Shown piece by piece: positions 50,161-59,536 of a DNA stretch of 64,000 nucleotides (position 1 is its first letter; every line of letters starts with the position of its first letter). The notes beneath the pieces were generated by a model. That model was not told the DNA's origin, searched no databases, and saw nothing but the letters and a program-made list of their open reading frames with translations. Where the stretch lies: NCBI RefSeq assembly GCF_017640745.1, contig NZ_JAEPQA010000015.1:1-64000 (forward strand). Direction: 5' to 3'. A program made the translations under genes and the position numbers. The DNA is from Nisaea sp. Lineage in GTDB: Bacteria > Pseudomonadota > Alphaproteobacteria > Thalassobaculales > Thalassobaculaceae.

Positions 50161-51057
50161 TCAGCCGGCCTTCCCGGAAAGCTCCAGAACGAGATAGAGC
50201 AGGCCCGGCATGGTCAGGAAGCCGAGCACCGTCGAGACGATGACGCAGCCCGCGATGGTCTCCGGTTCCCGGTTGTAACGGACCGCGAACAGGTAGGGGA
50301 AAATCGCGACCGGCATGCTGGACATCAGGATGACGACGCCTGTTTCCATCTCGCTGGTCCCGAGCACCCAAGCCGCGAACACACCGGCGCCGAAGCCGAC
50401 CACCAGCCGCAGCAAGGCCACCCCGAGACTGTCAAGCAGGTTGGAAAGCCGCAGCTTGGCGAGCGACACGCCGAGCGTCATCAGCAGCAGCGGAATGCAC
50501 ATGCCGCCCATCAGGTCGGCGGTGTCGATGATCCATTTCGGCACGTCGATCCCGCCGAAGATGCAGACCAGCGCGGCCGCGACGGAGTAGATGATGGGAT
50601 TGCGGGTCAGCGATCCGATGCCGAATTTCCCGGACGCGATCCCGTTGCCGACGGTGAACATGGTGACCGCCTGCACGGCGAAATAGGAAATCCCCAGCGC
50701 CAGGCCTTCCTGGCCGAAAGCGAAGAGGCAGAGCGGCAGGCCGATATTTCCGACATTCGGGAACATTAGGGCCGGAAGGTAGGCGCGCTGAGATTTCCGC
50801 CAGAGAAAGAGTGCCGGCACGATCACGGCCACCGTCACCGCGACAACCAGGGCGCTGCCCGCGCCGATCCGCAGCAGAGAGTCGATGGAGAGCTCCAGGC
50901 CGACCAGGGTTCCGAAGACCAGGCAGGGCGTACCGATCAGGGTCACCATGGAGGTGACGGACTCATTGTCGAAAGGCAGCTTCAAACGTGCCCAGACGAT
51001 GCCGAAGGCCGAGCAGATGAAAACCGGGGCGATGATCGCGAACAGCTGGTAGAGCAT
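50161..51057 (-). CDS. AEC-family (auxin efflux carrier-like) transporter
   Basis: The protein is 298 residues with about ten transmembrane helices. Start region is FAIIAPVFICSAFGIVWARLKLP; mid-protein has YLPALMFPNVGNIGLPLCLFAFGQEGL (the conserved NxGNxGLP motif) and CIPLLLMTLGVSLAKL. AEC proteins export or facilitate organic anions. The substrate is unknown. It is convergent with the alcohol dehydrogenase gene, 6 bases between stops. Confidence 0.9.
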   Translation of the reverse strand: MLYQLFAIIAPVFICSAFGIVWARLKLPFDNESVTSMVTLIGTPCLVFGTLVGLELSIDSLLRIGAGSALVVAVTVAVIVPALFLWRKSQRAYLPALMFPNVGNIGLPLCLFAFGQEGLALGISYFAVQAVTMFTVGNGIASGKFGIGSLTRNPIIYSVAAALVCIFGGIDVPKWIIDTADLMGGMCIPLLLMTLGVSLAKLRLSNLLDSLGVALLRLVVGFGAGVFAAWVLGTSEMETGVVILMSSMPVAIFPYLFAVRYNREPETIAGCVIVSTVLGFLTMPGLLYLVLELSGKAG

Positions 51058-51102
51058 GGGCGGGTCCGGGAAATGCAGGCAGCGCGCTAGATAGACCAGC
51101 CG

Positions 51103-52362
51103 TCAGGCAGGGTCCAGAAAACCTTTTCGCGCGAGAACCGAGGGCGCCGGCACGCCGAAGCCGTGCGCATGGGCGTAGAAATCGTGGTTGTCCCTCTGCA
51201 TGACCGGATCGGCCATCAGCCGCTGTTCGTATGCCAGACCGAGTTCCCGGAAGCTATCGAGCGCTTCGGCATCCGCGGTGACATCCGTCCCGTCTCGATC
51301 GCGGTCGATCATGCTCCGGGCCGCTTCCTCAAGCTCACCCTCGTCGTTCTCGCGGATCTCGACGCCCATCTTCGCGAAGACCTCGCCGCTCCCCACTGCC
51401 GGAAGACCCCGTTCCAGGATCTCCCGATAGGACAGCCGCATTCCGTTGGCGGACGAGACATAGTCCTTGAAGAGCAGCAGGTCGTTCTTCAGCGGCAGGC
51501 GCAGGAGTTCATAGACGAGATTGACCGTCGCGGCCGGGCGGCCGAAGGCGCGGACCAGCGCTTCCGGCCCTGAGGCCTGATTGAAGGCGAAGGCACAGCG
51601 GGCGGAAAGGAAGATGTCCAGCGCCTGGCTGTAGGCCGGATGCAGGAACGCGTCGAGCGCCTCGCGCGGGGCGCCTTCCATCGGAATGCTGTTCCGGTCC
51701 CCGAGGCGGAACACCCAGTAACCCGCCTCGGTGAAGCGCCGGATCGCCTGTCTGTAGGTGCGGATATCGGCGCAGCGGAAGGCATGATGCGCCTTCTCCG
51801 GAAGATAGCTCATGTCACGGGTATGGAGCATGACGAAGGGATTTCCCTCCGGCATACCGGACGCGGCCAGAAACGCCTCACCGCGCTCCCGGATATCGTC
51901 CGGAAGCTCGTAATAGCGGATCTCGCCGCCTGCGACGGCGTGACGCCCGAAGTCGCGGACCACGCGCTGCGGCGAGGCGAGGCAAAGATGGAAAAGCTTC
52001 AGGTCGAGGATACCGCCGTCGAGAAAGCCGAGCAGCGGCAGGATCGGATCGGCCGTCGGAACGTGAACGAACTCCGGTCCCGGGCATTGCAGGATGAACG
52101 GATTGTAGCCGGCACCGCTCCCCTCCCCGGTCACCAGAAGGATGCGGTCGTAATGCGGACCGTAGAGGCTTTTCACGAAGAACGGCTCCATCGCCGTGTG
52201 CCCGATGCGGTCGACCTGCGCCAGGATGTAGACCAGCGTCCGCCGCCCCTCTTCGATATGGGGCAGGACGGTCTGGAAGAGCCGCTGCATCGTCTCCTGC
52301 TTGCCGAACTCGGCGCGCAGGTTTTCCAGCAGCCTCGCATCCTCTTCCGGAAACGTCGTCAT
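51103..52362 (-). CDS. TIGR04372-like putative glycosyltransferase
   Basis: The protein is 419 residues, soluble. The central region contains HTRDMSYLPEKAHHAFRCAD, RTYRQAIRRFTEAGYWVFRLGD and a later NQASGPEALVRAFGRP, which I associate with the TIGR04372 family. Such proteins are GT-B-like and occur in surface polysaccharide clusters, but no other glycosyltransferase is nearby. The start ATG has GGAGGAG upstream. Activity is inferred, not shown. Confidence 0.65.
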   Translation of the reverse strand: MTTFPEEDARLLENLRAEFGKQETMQRLFQTVLPHIEEGRRTLVYILAQVDRIGHTAMEPFFVKSLYGPHYDRILLVTGEGSGAGYNPFILQCPGPEFVHVPTADPILPLLGFLDGGILDLKLFHLCLASPQRVVRDFGRHAVAGGEIRYYELPDDIRERGEAFLAASGMPEGNPFVMLHTRDMSYLPEKAHHAFRCADIRTYRQAIRRFTEAGYWVFRLGDRNSIPMEGAPREALDAFLHPAYSQALDIFLSARCAFAFNQASGPEALVRAFGRPAATVNLVYELLRLPLKNDLLLFKDYVSSANGMRLSYREILERGLPAVGSGEVFAKMGVEIRENDEGELEEAARSMIDRDRDGTDVTADAEALDSFRELGLAYEQRLMADPVMQRDNHDFYAHAHGFGVPAPSVLARKGFLDPA

Positions 52363-52501
52363 ATCCGCTCTCCTCCGGGCGAAGCGGTATCATGATACGG
52401 GTCGGCAGGGAATGGCACCCGTTCAGGCGCGCCCCGTTGCGCGCCCTCCGGCTTTGTGGCATTCCGCTCTGGCTTACACGCGACAGGGAGGAGCGAGGCG
52501 C

Positions 52502-53116
52502 ATGTTTTTCGAGCCGGGCAAGCACAAGGAACACGGTTTCACCTTCGATCCGTTCAAGGCGACGATCTCGCCGCGGCCGATCGGCTGGATCTCGACACTG
52601 GACGAGAACGGTGTGACCAACCTCGCGCCCTATAGCTTCTTCAACGCGGTCTCCTGGGCCCCGCCCTGCGTGATCTTCTCAAGCGGCTCGCGGCCAGACG
52701 GCTCGCCGAAGGACAGCCAGATGAATGCCGAGAAGACCGGGGAGTTCGTCTGCAACATCGTCGGCGCCGCACAGGCGAAGCAGATGAACGAAACAGCAAT
52801 CCACTTTCCGCACGGCAAGGACGAGATGCAGCATGCCGGCCTCGAAGGCCTGCCCTCTCAGTATGTGAAGCCTCTCCGGGTGAAGGACGCGCCGGTGCAT
52901 CTCGAGTGCAAGTACCTGCGCACCATCGAGCTTCCGTCGGCGAGCGACACCGCGCGCAACTGCATCATCCTTGGCGAGGTCGTCGGCATCCATATCGACG
53001 AGAAATACGTCGCCGACGGCCGTCTCGACGTCACCAAGTACCAGCCGGTCGGCCGCCTCGGATACATGGATTACTGCGCCGTTTCCGAAGTCTTCGAGAT
53101 GAACCGCCCGGACTGA
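52502..53116 (+). CDS. Flavin reductase-like domain protein
   Basis: The protein is 204 residues from ATG 52502, with GGGAGGAGCGAGG upstream. The FMN-binding split barrel is visible: FKATISPRPIGWISTLDENGVTNLAPYSFFNAVSWAPP is the canonical N-terminal motif, with LGEVVGIHID and LGRLGY-type VGRLGYMDYC near the end. It reduces flavins or acts as a flavoprotein with an unknown partner. It precedes the 729-residue unknown gene by about 100 bases. Confidence 0.9.
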   Translation: MFFEPGKHKEHGFTFDPFKATISPRPIGWISTLDENGVTNLAPYSFFNAVSWAPPCVIFSSGSRPDGSPKDSQMNAEKTGEFVCNIVGAAQAKQMNETAIHFPHGKDEMQHAGLEGLPSQYVKPLRVKDAPVHLECKYLRTIELPSASDTARNCIILGEVVGIHIDEKYVADGRLDVTKYQPVGRLGYMDYCAVSEVFEMNRPD

Positions 53117-53219
53117 CCGTCCCGGCCGCACCGCGGCCGCGAGGAACGACTTCACATTGACCGCTTCTCACGCGTCGACCTGATACCGCGACCGGCAGCC
53201 TCCGGCGCGGCCGGGGACA

Positions 53220-55409
53220 ATGCGGAGACGGAGCAGTCGCGTGAGGAAAATCTCGGTCGATCACAAACGCAGTCTGGACAGCGCGGTCACGGGCCAGCTT
53301 CTCAAGATCAAGCCGATCCGGAACGAGCTCGAGACCTACACCACCGCCTTCATCAAGGCGTTCAACGCGGACACGGTGCCTCTCTTCCCGGCGCCGGCCA
53401 AGCAGGTCACGCTCGCGAAGCTGACCTCGCTCAGCGTCAAGGGCGGTCTCGGGATCGAGAACCTCGAAGCCCAGGCAACCCAGAACCCGCCGAACCGGCT
53501 GGTCTGGAACAATTATGCGGGCGACGCGGACTTCAATCTGCTGATCGAGAAAGAAGCCTATCCGCCCGGCCTCACCACCGGCGCGGTGATGGCCTCCGTC
53601 GCGCAGCGCATCAAGATGCTGCTGGCCGAGACCATCGGCACGACGCGCTTCGCCAACCTCACCCAGATCCTCTCGAACCAGGCCCTCCAGGCCCCGCTCT
53701 ATCTCTGCAATCAGGTCGAGGCACTCTCCCACCTTGTCGACTTCCTCTCCCAGGACCTGACGCCGCCGATCGACGGCGCGAACTACCCGGTGAACGCCGA
53801 CGCCCTGACCATCGCCAAGTGCCTGTCCGGGCTCGAACCGGCGCTTTCGGGGATCCGCGGCCCGGACATCCAGCGGGCCTTTCAGGCAATCACCGCCAGC
53901 TCCGGCAACCAGTTGCTGGTCTATCGCGACCGGGACGAGAAACTGTTCTTCGTCTCCGATGTCGGCCGGGTGAAGTCGGAGTGGTTCGACGTGGACTACA
54001 GCTTCTTCCCCTATGCCCCCGGCCGCATGGACAGCCTCGGCTTCGAGGTGACGGAGCTGGCGATCGCGCAACAGCAGGCGCGTGAGGTCAACCGAACCAA
54101 GCTGCCCTATGACATCTTCAAGGTCGTGACGTCGGACTTCACCTACACCGAGTCCGAACGCACGCTGAAGGAGCTCGGGCCGTTCGACGATTTCCTCTAC
54201 ACGGCCGAATTCGAGACCCGCGAGCAGAAGCGTCCGAAATCGCCCTACAACCTCTCGCTCTACGCCAACAACCTGATCGACGATTTCGATCTGATCCGCA
54301 CGGCCCTGAGGTTTCCGGGCATCTCGGTCAGCCAGCCGAAGGACATCGCCAAGGACGATTACCGGGCCGATGTCGGACACGGCGCAGCGAAATGCGAGTT
54401 CGTCGACGTCGCCATACCGCGCATCGCCTCGCCCGAATGGTTCTACCTGCAGGACCGGGTCTATTACGACAAGATCCCGGCGAACCCGCAGCAGAATCAG
54501 GCCTACGTCAAGGTCTGCAACTGGGAATACCAGTGCGAGGAGAACCTCAATCTTCTGATCGAGCTCGCGGCGGGCCAGAGCCACAGCGCTCACAAGTCCG
54601 GCAAGCGGATCGACCGGCTGATCACGGCCTGGAACCATTGCAACATGGCGGCGGTCTTTCCGCGCCCCGGCGGTAACGCAAAGCTGCCCAACGACATCCC
54701 CTTCGAAGCGCCGGGCCTGCTCGTTTCCAACTTCGCCGACGATTACGAACGGCTCTACGGGTTCCACCCGCTGCCCGACGATTTCTACGTGCAGGTCTTC
54801 GAACCGTTGTTCCTTTTGCATCAGGCGCTCGCGACCAGCCAGATCAAGCCGAACGACACGACGAGAAAAGCCGTCGTCACTGCCGCCGGCGTGCTGGGTC
54901 AGACAGGTCTCGGCAAGATGGTTTGCGGCGCACTGACCGCCGAAGCGCCGATCGTGTCCGGCCTGCGGACGCTTGTGGATGCGGAGCAGCTCTCATGCGA
55001 CTGGGCTCTGGCTGCGCTGCTGACGCTGAAGGCGAGCCGGATCGGCGACAGGATCTGGTTTCCCGTGACCATGAAAGCCGAAGTGAAGGACGCCAATGCC
55101 GTCAACAACGCCAATCTGGGGCTGCCGCAGGCCAATGACGGCGATCTCATCATTGCCACCCGTAACGGCGGCCTGCCGAGCCAGTGGCTTACCCTGACCC
55201 TCATACCGCAAGGCATCGACGGCACGACCCCGATCGACTTCACCGGCCCGCTCGTCCGTGCGAACCAGCGTCTGATCAACAAGGTGCGGGAGAACCTGCT
55301 GCATTCGAACAACCAGATGCTGCGCATCGCCTACGGGCAGATCCTGAACGTCCTGCTGCGGGCAAACGCTGACAGCTATCTCGACAATATCATCCCGCTC
55401 GACGGCTGA
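53220..55409 (+). CDS. Large protein of unknown function, 729 aa
   Basis: I do not recognise any domain in it. It is soluble with no signal peptide or membrane segment. Composition is ordinary, with Asn/Leu-rich helical parts (for example LTSLSVKGGLGIENLEA, NNLIDDFDLIRTAL) and Trp/Tyr-containing strands (WFDVDYSFFPYAP, WFYLQDRVYYDKIP). The last 150 residues (QGLPQAND-like GLPQANDGDLIIATRNGGLPS) seem a distinct domain. Two starts compete, ATG 53220 and GTG 53241. It stands apart from its neighbours, convergent with the SCO operon. Confidence 0.75.
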   Translation: MRRRSSRVRKISVDHKRSLDSAVTGQLLKIKPIRNELETYTTAFIKAFNADTVPLFPAPAKQVTLAKLTSLSVKGGLGIENLEAQATQNPPNRLVWNNYAGDADFNLLIEKEAYPPGLTTGAVMASVAQRIKMLLAETIGTTRFANLTQILSNQALQAPLYLCNQVEALSHLVDFLSQDLTPPIDGANYPVNADALTIAKCLSGLEPALSGIRGPDIQRAFQAITASSGNQLLVYRDRDEKLFFVSDVGRVKSEWFDVDYSFFPYAPGRMDSLGFEVTELAIAQQQAREVNRTKLPYDIFKVVTSDFTYTESERTLKELGPFDDFLYTAEFETREQKRPKSPYNLSLYANNLIDDFDLIRTALRFPGISVSQPKDIAKDDYRADVGHGAAKCEFVDVAIPRIASPEWFYLQDRVYYDKIPANPQQNQAYVKVCNWEYQCEENLNLLIELAAGQSHSAHKSGKRIDRLITAWNHCNMAAVFPRPGGNAKLPNDIPFEAPGLLVSNFADDYERLYGFHPLPDDFYVQVFEPLFLLHQALATSQIKPNDTTRKAVVTAAGVLGQTGLGKMVCGALTAEAPIVSGLRTLVDAEQLSCDWALAALLTLKASRIGDRIWFPVTMKAEVKDANAVNNANLGLPQANDGDLIIATRNGGLPSQWLTLTLIPQGIDGTTPIDFTGPLVRANQRLINKVRENLLHSNNQMLRIAYGQILNVLLRANADSYLDNIIPLDG

Positions 55410-55415
55410 GCGGGT

Positions 55416-55988
55416 TCAGCCGGAGAGATACTTCCGCAGGACCTCGGTCATCCGCGCCGGCGTGGTGCCGCGCGGGAACATGGTAACGAACCGGCCGTCC
55501 GGGCCCATCAGGTAGGTCAGGGTCGAATGGTCGACGAGGTAATCGTCCTCAGACGCGCCGTCGAGCCGGAATTTCCGACGATGCACCCGGTAGGCTTTCG
55601 CAGCAGCCGCGACTTCCGCCTCGGTTCCGGTCAGGCCCACCAGGGCGGGATGAAAGGCATCGGTGAAAGCGGCGAGCGACTCCCACCTGTCGCGCTCGGG
55701 ATCGACCGAGATCAGAAGGGGCTGCACCCGTTCCACCAGCGGCCCGAGACTGTCCAGCGCCTGCCCCACCACGGCGAGGTCTGTCGGACAGATGTCGGGG
55801 CAATAGGAATAGCCGAAATAGACCAGCATGAACTTTCCGGCATAACTGTCCGGTGCGACCCTCGCGCCGGTCTCGTCGATGAGCGAGAACGGGCCGCCGA
55901 ACAGCGACGGCAGGTCCGCACTGCGAGCCGCGGATGCTGCGAACAGCACAGCCAGTGCCAAAGAAGCAGCAAGGAGAAACCGCGTCAC
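55416..55988 (-). CDS. SCO1/SenC-family copper chaperone
   Basis: The protein is 190 residues from GTG 55988 (AGGGG upstream), with a cleavable N-terminal signal (LLAASLALAVLFAASAARS). The thioredoxin fold carries the copper motif YCPDIC (C63, C67) and the third ligand H154 in VDHSTLTYLM. SCO proteins load copper into cytochrome oxidase or other periplasmic enzymes. It is last of three co-directional genes whose other members are Cys-rich secreted proteins. Confidence 0.93.
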   Translation of the reverse strand: MTRFLLAASLALAVLFAASAARSADLPSLFGGPFSLIDETGARVAPDSYAGKFMLVYFGYSYCPDICPTDLAVVGQALDSLGPLVERVQPLLISVDPERDRWESLAAFTDAFHPALVGLTGTEAEVAAAAKAYRVHRRKFRLDGASEDDYLVDHSTLTYLMGPDGRFVTMFPRGTTPARMTEVLRKYLSG

Positions 55989-55996
55989 AGCAGCCC

Positions 55997-56521
55997 CTAT
56001 TCGGCAGGCGGCGGGACCAGATCCGGCCGCCCGACCTTGCCGTAGGTGCCGATGACCTCCCCGATATGCGGATCGCGGCGGAACCAGCGCTTGGCGTCCG
56101 TCGTGCCGTTGCGCTTCTTCCAGTCCTTCGCGAAGGCGGTCGCCTGGATCCAGTCGACCGCGCCGGGCTTGCGGTGTTTCTGCAGCATGTAGATGACCAT
56201 CGAGGGATGGGTGATGATCAGTCCGTCGACCTCGACCCGCCCGCCGCAATAGGGCAGCAGATCGAGCGTCGCCCCGGCGAAGAGCGTGTTGCTCTTCACC
56301 GCCATCAGCAGCCGCCCGTCGTCCCGCAGCAAACCGAGCTGGCGCTTGCCGCCGCCGCAATTCTCCGGGCAGTCTCCGCTCAGCTCGCAGAGCATGTCGA
56401 CGACCTTCGCCTCGAACTGCGCCGTCATTTCGCCGTCGATGCCCCATTTCTGTGCCGCGTGCGACGGCATGGAAACGGCGAGAAGGAACGGCAGGAGAAG
56501 CAGCAGAAGGTGCCGGGCCAT
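55997..56521 (-). CDS. Cys-rich secreted protein A, paired with SCO chaperone
   Basis: The protein is 174 residues from ATG 56521, with a signal peptide (LLLLLLPFLLAVSMPSHAAQ). The mature protein has C45, C51, C55 and C92 in the layout VVDMLCELSGDCPENC and LPYCGGRVEVDGLI. Its layout (ExxVD..C, CxxxC, DGxL, VDGxLI) parallels the next protein upstream. Trp/Arg-rich KKRNGTTDAKRWFRRDP marks the C-terminal part. The function is unknown; metal or heme binding in the periplasm is suggested by the SCO neighbour. Confidence 0.78.
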   Translation of the reverse strand: MARHLLLLLLPFLLAVSMPSHAAQKWGIDGEMTAQFEAKVVDMLCELSGDCPENCGGGKRQLGLLRDDGRLLMAVKSNTLFAGATLDLLPYCGGRVEVDGLIITHPSMVIYMLQKHRKPGAVDWIQATAFAKDWKKRNGTTDAKRWFRRDPHIGEVIGTYGKVGRPDLVPPPAE

Positions 56522-56523
56522 GC

Positions 56524-56958
56524 TCACATCCCCCATGGCTGGATGCCGAACTTCTCGTGCGTGAGATCGACCACGCCGTCGTCGTCCGCCACCTGCGTCA
56601 CCAGCAGGTAATTCACCCCGTCCCGCCGGATCAGGTCTCCATCGACCGTGACCTTGTGGCTCTGGATCTTCACCATCGAGGGATTGGAGACGTTTTGCGT
56701 GTCGGCCTCGACACGGAGCACGACATAGAGCGTGCCGTCCTCGGCCCGGATGCTGACCGGAATGCCGCCGACCGCACACCAGACCGCACACTGATAATGC
56801 GCCGAGCCGCGCGCATACATGATCTCGGTGACGTAGCACCAGGTATCGATCAGCTCTCCCTCGACGCGGATCCGCTCGACCTGCCCGGCGCGCGCACTCT
56901 GCATCGCGGCAGAGGCGACGAGGAAAACGGCAAGAATGAAGCTGGCGAACCTCGACAT
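56524..56958 (-). CDS. Cys-rich secreted protein B, paired with SCO chaperone
   Basis: The protein is 144 residues with a signal peptide (MSRFASFILAVFLVASAAMQ). The conserved block is ELIDTWCYVTEIM then SAHYQCAVWCAVGGIP, placing C41, H54, C57 and C61 as potential metal ligands. IRAEDGTLYVVLRVEAD and KVTVDGDLIRRDG match the layout of the downstream protein. I know this motif as a widespread uncharacterised periplasmic domain. It leads the operon B-A-SCO with only two bases between B and A. Confidence 0.78.
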   Translation of the reverse strand: MSRFASFILAVFLVASAAMQSARAGQVERIRVEGELIDTWCYVTEIMYARGSAHYQCAVWCAVGGIPVSIRAEDGTLYVVLRVEADTQNVSNPSMVKIQSHKVTVDGDLIRRDGVNYLLVTQVADDDGVVDLTHEKFGIQPWGM

Positions 56959-56980
56959 TGGGACTCCGGACCTCGAACGG

Positions 56981-57002
56981 CCCGCCCGGAAGACCGGGCG
57001 GG
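56981..57002. terminator. Perfect 9-bp GC hairpin between the hydantoin run and the SCO operon
   Basis: CCCGCCCGG, loop AAGA, CCGGGCGGG. No proper T-run follows on either strand, though TTATT follows on the plus strand. It lies in the gap between two minus-strand operons, so a terminator of the hydantoin run or a stability hairpin is plausible. Confidence 0.45.
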
Positions 57003-57083
57003 TTATTGATCTATGGTGCCAGGACTATAGCGCCAAGTCCGCCTCACCCAAGGTGACGAGCACGTGAAGGCGATGTGCCCGCC

Positions 57084-58031
57084 CTACTCCGCCGCGTCGG
57101 CAAGCTCGGGCGGCAGTTCGACACCGGTTTGGCTCGCGATGATCCCGTAATGCTCGATCCGCCGGTGCTTGGCGTAGTTGAACACCGTCTCCTTGCCCAT
57201 CTTGGCGAGGTCGAGATCGGCCGCATAGGTGATCAGCTCGTCATCCACCGAGGAGACCTGGGAAACGATCTCGCCCGACGGCTGGATGATGCAGGAGCCG
57301 CCGATCAGCATGCAGCCGTCCTCCATCCCCGCCTTGGCGACGCCGACGACGAAGCAGGAATTCATGTAGGCATTCGCCTGCATGGTCAGATGGTTGTGGA
57401 ACATGCGCAGATGGTTCGGCTCAAAGGCCGAGGTGTTCACGTCCGGCGTGTTGTAGCCGAGCACGATCAGCTCGGCGCCCTTCAGGCTCATCACCCGGTA
57501 GGTCTCCGGCCAGCGGCGATCGTTGCAGATCGCCATGCCGATGATACCGCCCTGCTGGCGCCAGACCCCGAAGCCGAGATCGCCCGGCTCGAAGTAGCGC
57601 TTCTCGAGATGCTGCCAGGGCCGTTTCGGATCGTATTCCGAGTGCCCTGGCAGATGCACCTTGCGGTACTTGCCGGTGATCTTGCCGGTCTCGTCGACCA
57701 GGATCGCGGTGTTGTAGCGGTGCCCGTCCGGCGTCAGTTCGGCATAGCCGAGATAGAAACCGATGCCGCGCTTGGAGGCTTCCTCGAACAGCGGCCGGGT
57801 CTCCGGCCCCGGCATCTCGCGCTCGAAATGGTGGTCCATCTTCGAGATGTCTTCCTCGTAGTAGCGCGGGAAGAAGGTGGTGAGCGCGAGCTCCGGGAAG
57901 ACGACGAAATTGCAGCCGCGGTCGCCCGCCTGCTTCAGCAGCTCGATCATGCGCTTGACGGCGCTGGCGCGGGACTCCTCCGGCGCGATCGGGCCGAGCT
58001 GTGCGGCGCCGATGGTCAGGATGCGGGACAT
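57084..58031 (-). CDS. N-carbamoyl-D-amino acid hydrolase
   Basis: The protein is 315 residues from ATG 58031 (GAGGAG about eight bases upstream). Nitrilase-fold triad: E47 in FPELALT, K124 in YRKVHLPG and C169 in MAICNDRRWPE, the last matching D-carbamoylase rather than beta-ureidopropionase. It hydrolyses N-carbamoyl-D-amino acids to D-amino acid, CO2 and ammonia. The D-hydantoinase gene is directly upstream (36 bases), completing the D-hydantoin pathway. Confidence 0.93.
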   Translation of the reverse strand: MSRILTIGAAQLGPIAPEESRASAVKRMIELLKQAGDRGCNFVVFPELALTTFFPRYYEEDISKMDHHFEREMPGPETRPLFEEASKRGIGFYLGYAELTPDGHRYNTAILVDETGKITGKYRKVHLPGHSEYDPKRPWQHLEKRYFEPGDLGFGVWRQQGGIIGMAICNDRRWPETYRVMSLKGAELIVLGYNTPDVNTSAFEPNHLRMFHNHLTMQANAYMNSCFVVGVAKAGMEDGCMLIGGSCIIQPSGEIVSQVSSVDDELITYAADLDLAKMGKETVFNYAKHRRIEHYGIIASQTGVELPPELADAAE

Positions 58032-58067
58032 CAAAGTGCTCCTCTGTTCGAAACTTATTCTGACTGA

Positions 58068-59525
58068 TTATTCCATAACCTTTCCGGCGACCGGATCAAA
58101 CGGTGTCGGAAACTCCCCGCGCGGCTTGATATAGTCGTACGGCTCCCTCGCGAGGAACTTGCCGAAGCCGGGCTCGCACATGTCCTTGCCGTCCTGCCAG
58201 AGGACCGAGCCGCGTGCGATGGTCGCCGCCGGCCAGCCGGTGACTTCCATGCCCTCGTAAGGCGTGTAGTCGGTCGCGTGGTGCAGGATGTCCTGGGTGA
58301 TCGTGGTCTTCTTCTCCGCGTCCCAGACCACGATGTCGGCATCGGCGCCGACCGCGATCGCGCCTTTCTGCGGATGCAGGCCGAAGAGCTTCGCGGCGTT
58401 GGTCGAGGTCACTGCGACGAACTCCTGCAGGCTCAGCCGCCCCTTCACCACGCCCTCGTGGAAGACAATCGGCATCCGGGTCTCGAGCCCCGGCACGCCG
58501 TTGGCGATGCGACTGAACGGCGCGTTGTCGCCGGCCCAGAACTTACCGTCCGGATCGTTGATATTGTAGGGCGCGTGATCCGAGGTGACGTTGCCAAGGG
58601 TGCCGGAGCGCACATATTCCCAGAGCGCCTCCTGCTCCGCCTCGGTGCGCGGCGCGGGCGAACAGAGGTACTTCGCCCCTTCCCGCGCATCGCGGTCGAG
58701 ATCCTTCTCGGTCAGGACGAAATATTGCGGGCAGGTCTCGGCGAAGACCTTGAGGCCGCGCTGCTGCGCCCGGCGGATCTCCTCCGCCGCCTCGCCGCAG
58801 GTGACGTGGAAGATCTGGATCGGCTGGTCCATCAACTCCGCCAGCGCGATCATCCGGTAGGTCGCCTCGCGCTCGACCAGGGCCGGCTTGCACCAGGAAT
58901 GGTACTTGGTGCCGTTCAGACCCGCCGCGAGCAGCTTCTCGGTCATGAACATGATCGCGTCGTGGTTCTCGGCATGGACGCAGACCAGCGCCTGGTTGCG
59001 CCGCGCGACCTCCAGGATGCGCAGGATCTGCCCGTCATCGACCCGGTTGCTGGCATAGGTCATGAAGAGCTTGATCGAGCGGTGACCCTCGCCGATCAGC
59101 TTCGGCAGGTCCTCGCCGACGACCGCGTCGTTCGGATCGTTGATGACGATGTGGAAACTGTAATCGATGCAGGCGCTCTTCGCCCGCTGGTGATAGGCGG
59201 CGACGCCGTCGGCGAGGCCGACGCCCTTCTGCTGCGGGGCGAAGCAGATCACCGAGGTGGTGCCGCCGCAGGCCGCAGACCGGGTCGCGCTCTCGAAGGT
59301 CTCCGCGTTGCGCCCGCCGGTGCTGGAAGGCTGGTCGATATGGCAGTGGCTGTCGACGCCGCCCGGCATCACCAGCCGGCCCGACGCATCGACTTCCTTC
59401 GCGCCGGCCCCGAGCTTCTCGCCGAGGGCGACGATGCGTCCGCCCTTCACGCCGACATCGGCCTTCACGATATCCGAGGCGTTGACGACGGTACCGCCGC
59501 GGACGACCAGATCATATTCGCTCAT
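58068..59525 (-). CDS. hydA: D-hydantoinase / dihydropyrimidinase
   Basis: The protein is 485 residues. The metal motif GGVDSHCHIDQPS, the carbamylated Lys in RSIKLFMTYASN, and the later His/Asp positions (HAENHDA, VTCGEAAEE, SDHAPYNIND) match the cyclic amidohydrolase superfamily. It opens 5-substituted hydantoins or dihydropyrimidines to N-carbamoyl amino acids. GAGGAGCGG lies upstream of the ATG. It is followed by the N-carbamoylase gene. Confidence 0.94.
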   Translation of the reverse strand: MSEYDLVVRGGTVVNASDIVKADVGVKGGRIVALGEKLGAGAKEVDASGRLVMPGGVDSHCHIDQPSSTGGRNAETFESATRSAACGGTTSVICFAPQQKGVGLADGVAAYHQRAKSACIDYSFHIVINDPNDAVVGEDLPKLIGEGHRSIKLFMTYASNRVDDGQILRILEVARRNQALVCVHAENHDAIMFMTEKLLAAGLNGTKYHSWCKPALVEREATYRMIALAELMDQPIQIFHVTCGEAAEEIRRAQQRGLKVFAETCPQYFVLTEKDLDRDAREGAKYLCSPAPRTEAEQEALWEYVRSGTLGNVTSDHAPYNINDPDGKFWAGDNAPFSRIANGVPGLETRMPIVFHEGVVKGRLSLQEFVAVTSTNAAKLFGLHPQKGAIAVGADADIVVWDAEKKTTITQDILHHATDYTPYEGMEVTGWPAATIARGSVLWQDGKDMCEPGFGKFLAREPYDYIKPRGEFPTPFDPVAGKVME

Positions 59526-59536
59526 GTGTCCGCTCC

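Noticed and set aside
53031-54821. 596-codon minus-strand frame antisense to the 729-aa unknown gene
   Set aside because: I asked which strand is real. The plus frame has more natural residue composition (balanced hydrophobic core, fewer Arg/Gly/Glu strings) and a cleaner stop at 55409 close to the convergent SCO gene, so I kept the plus frame.
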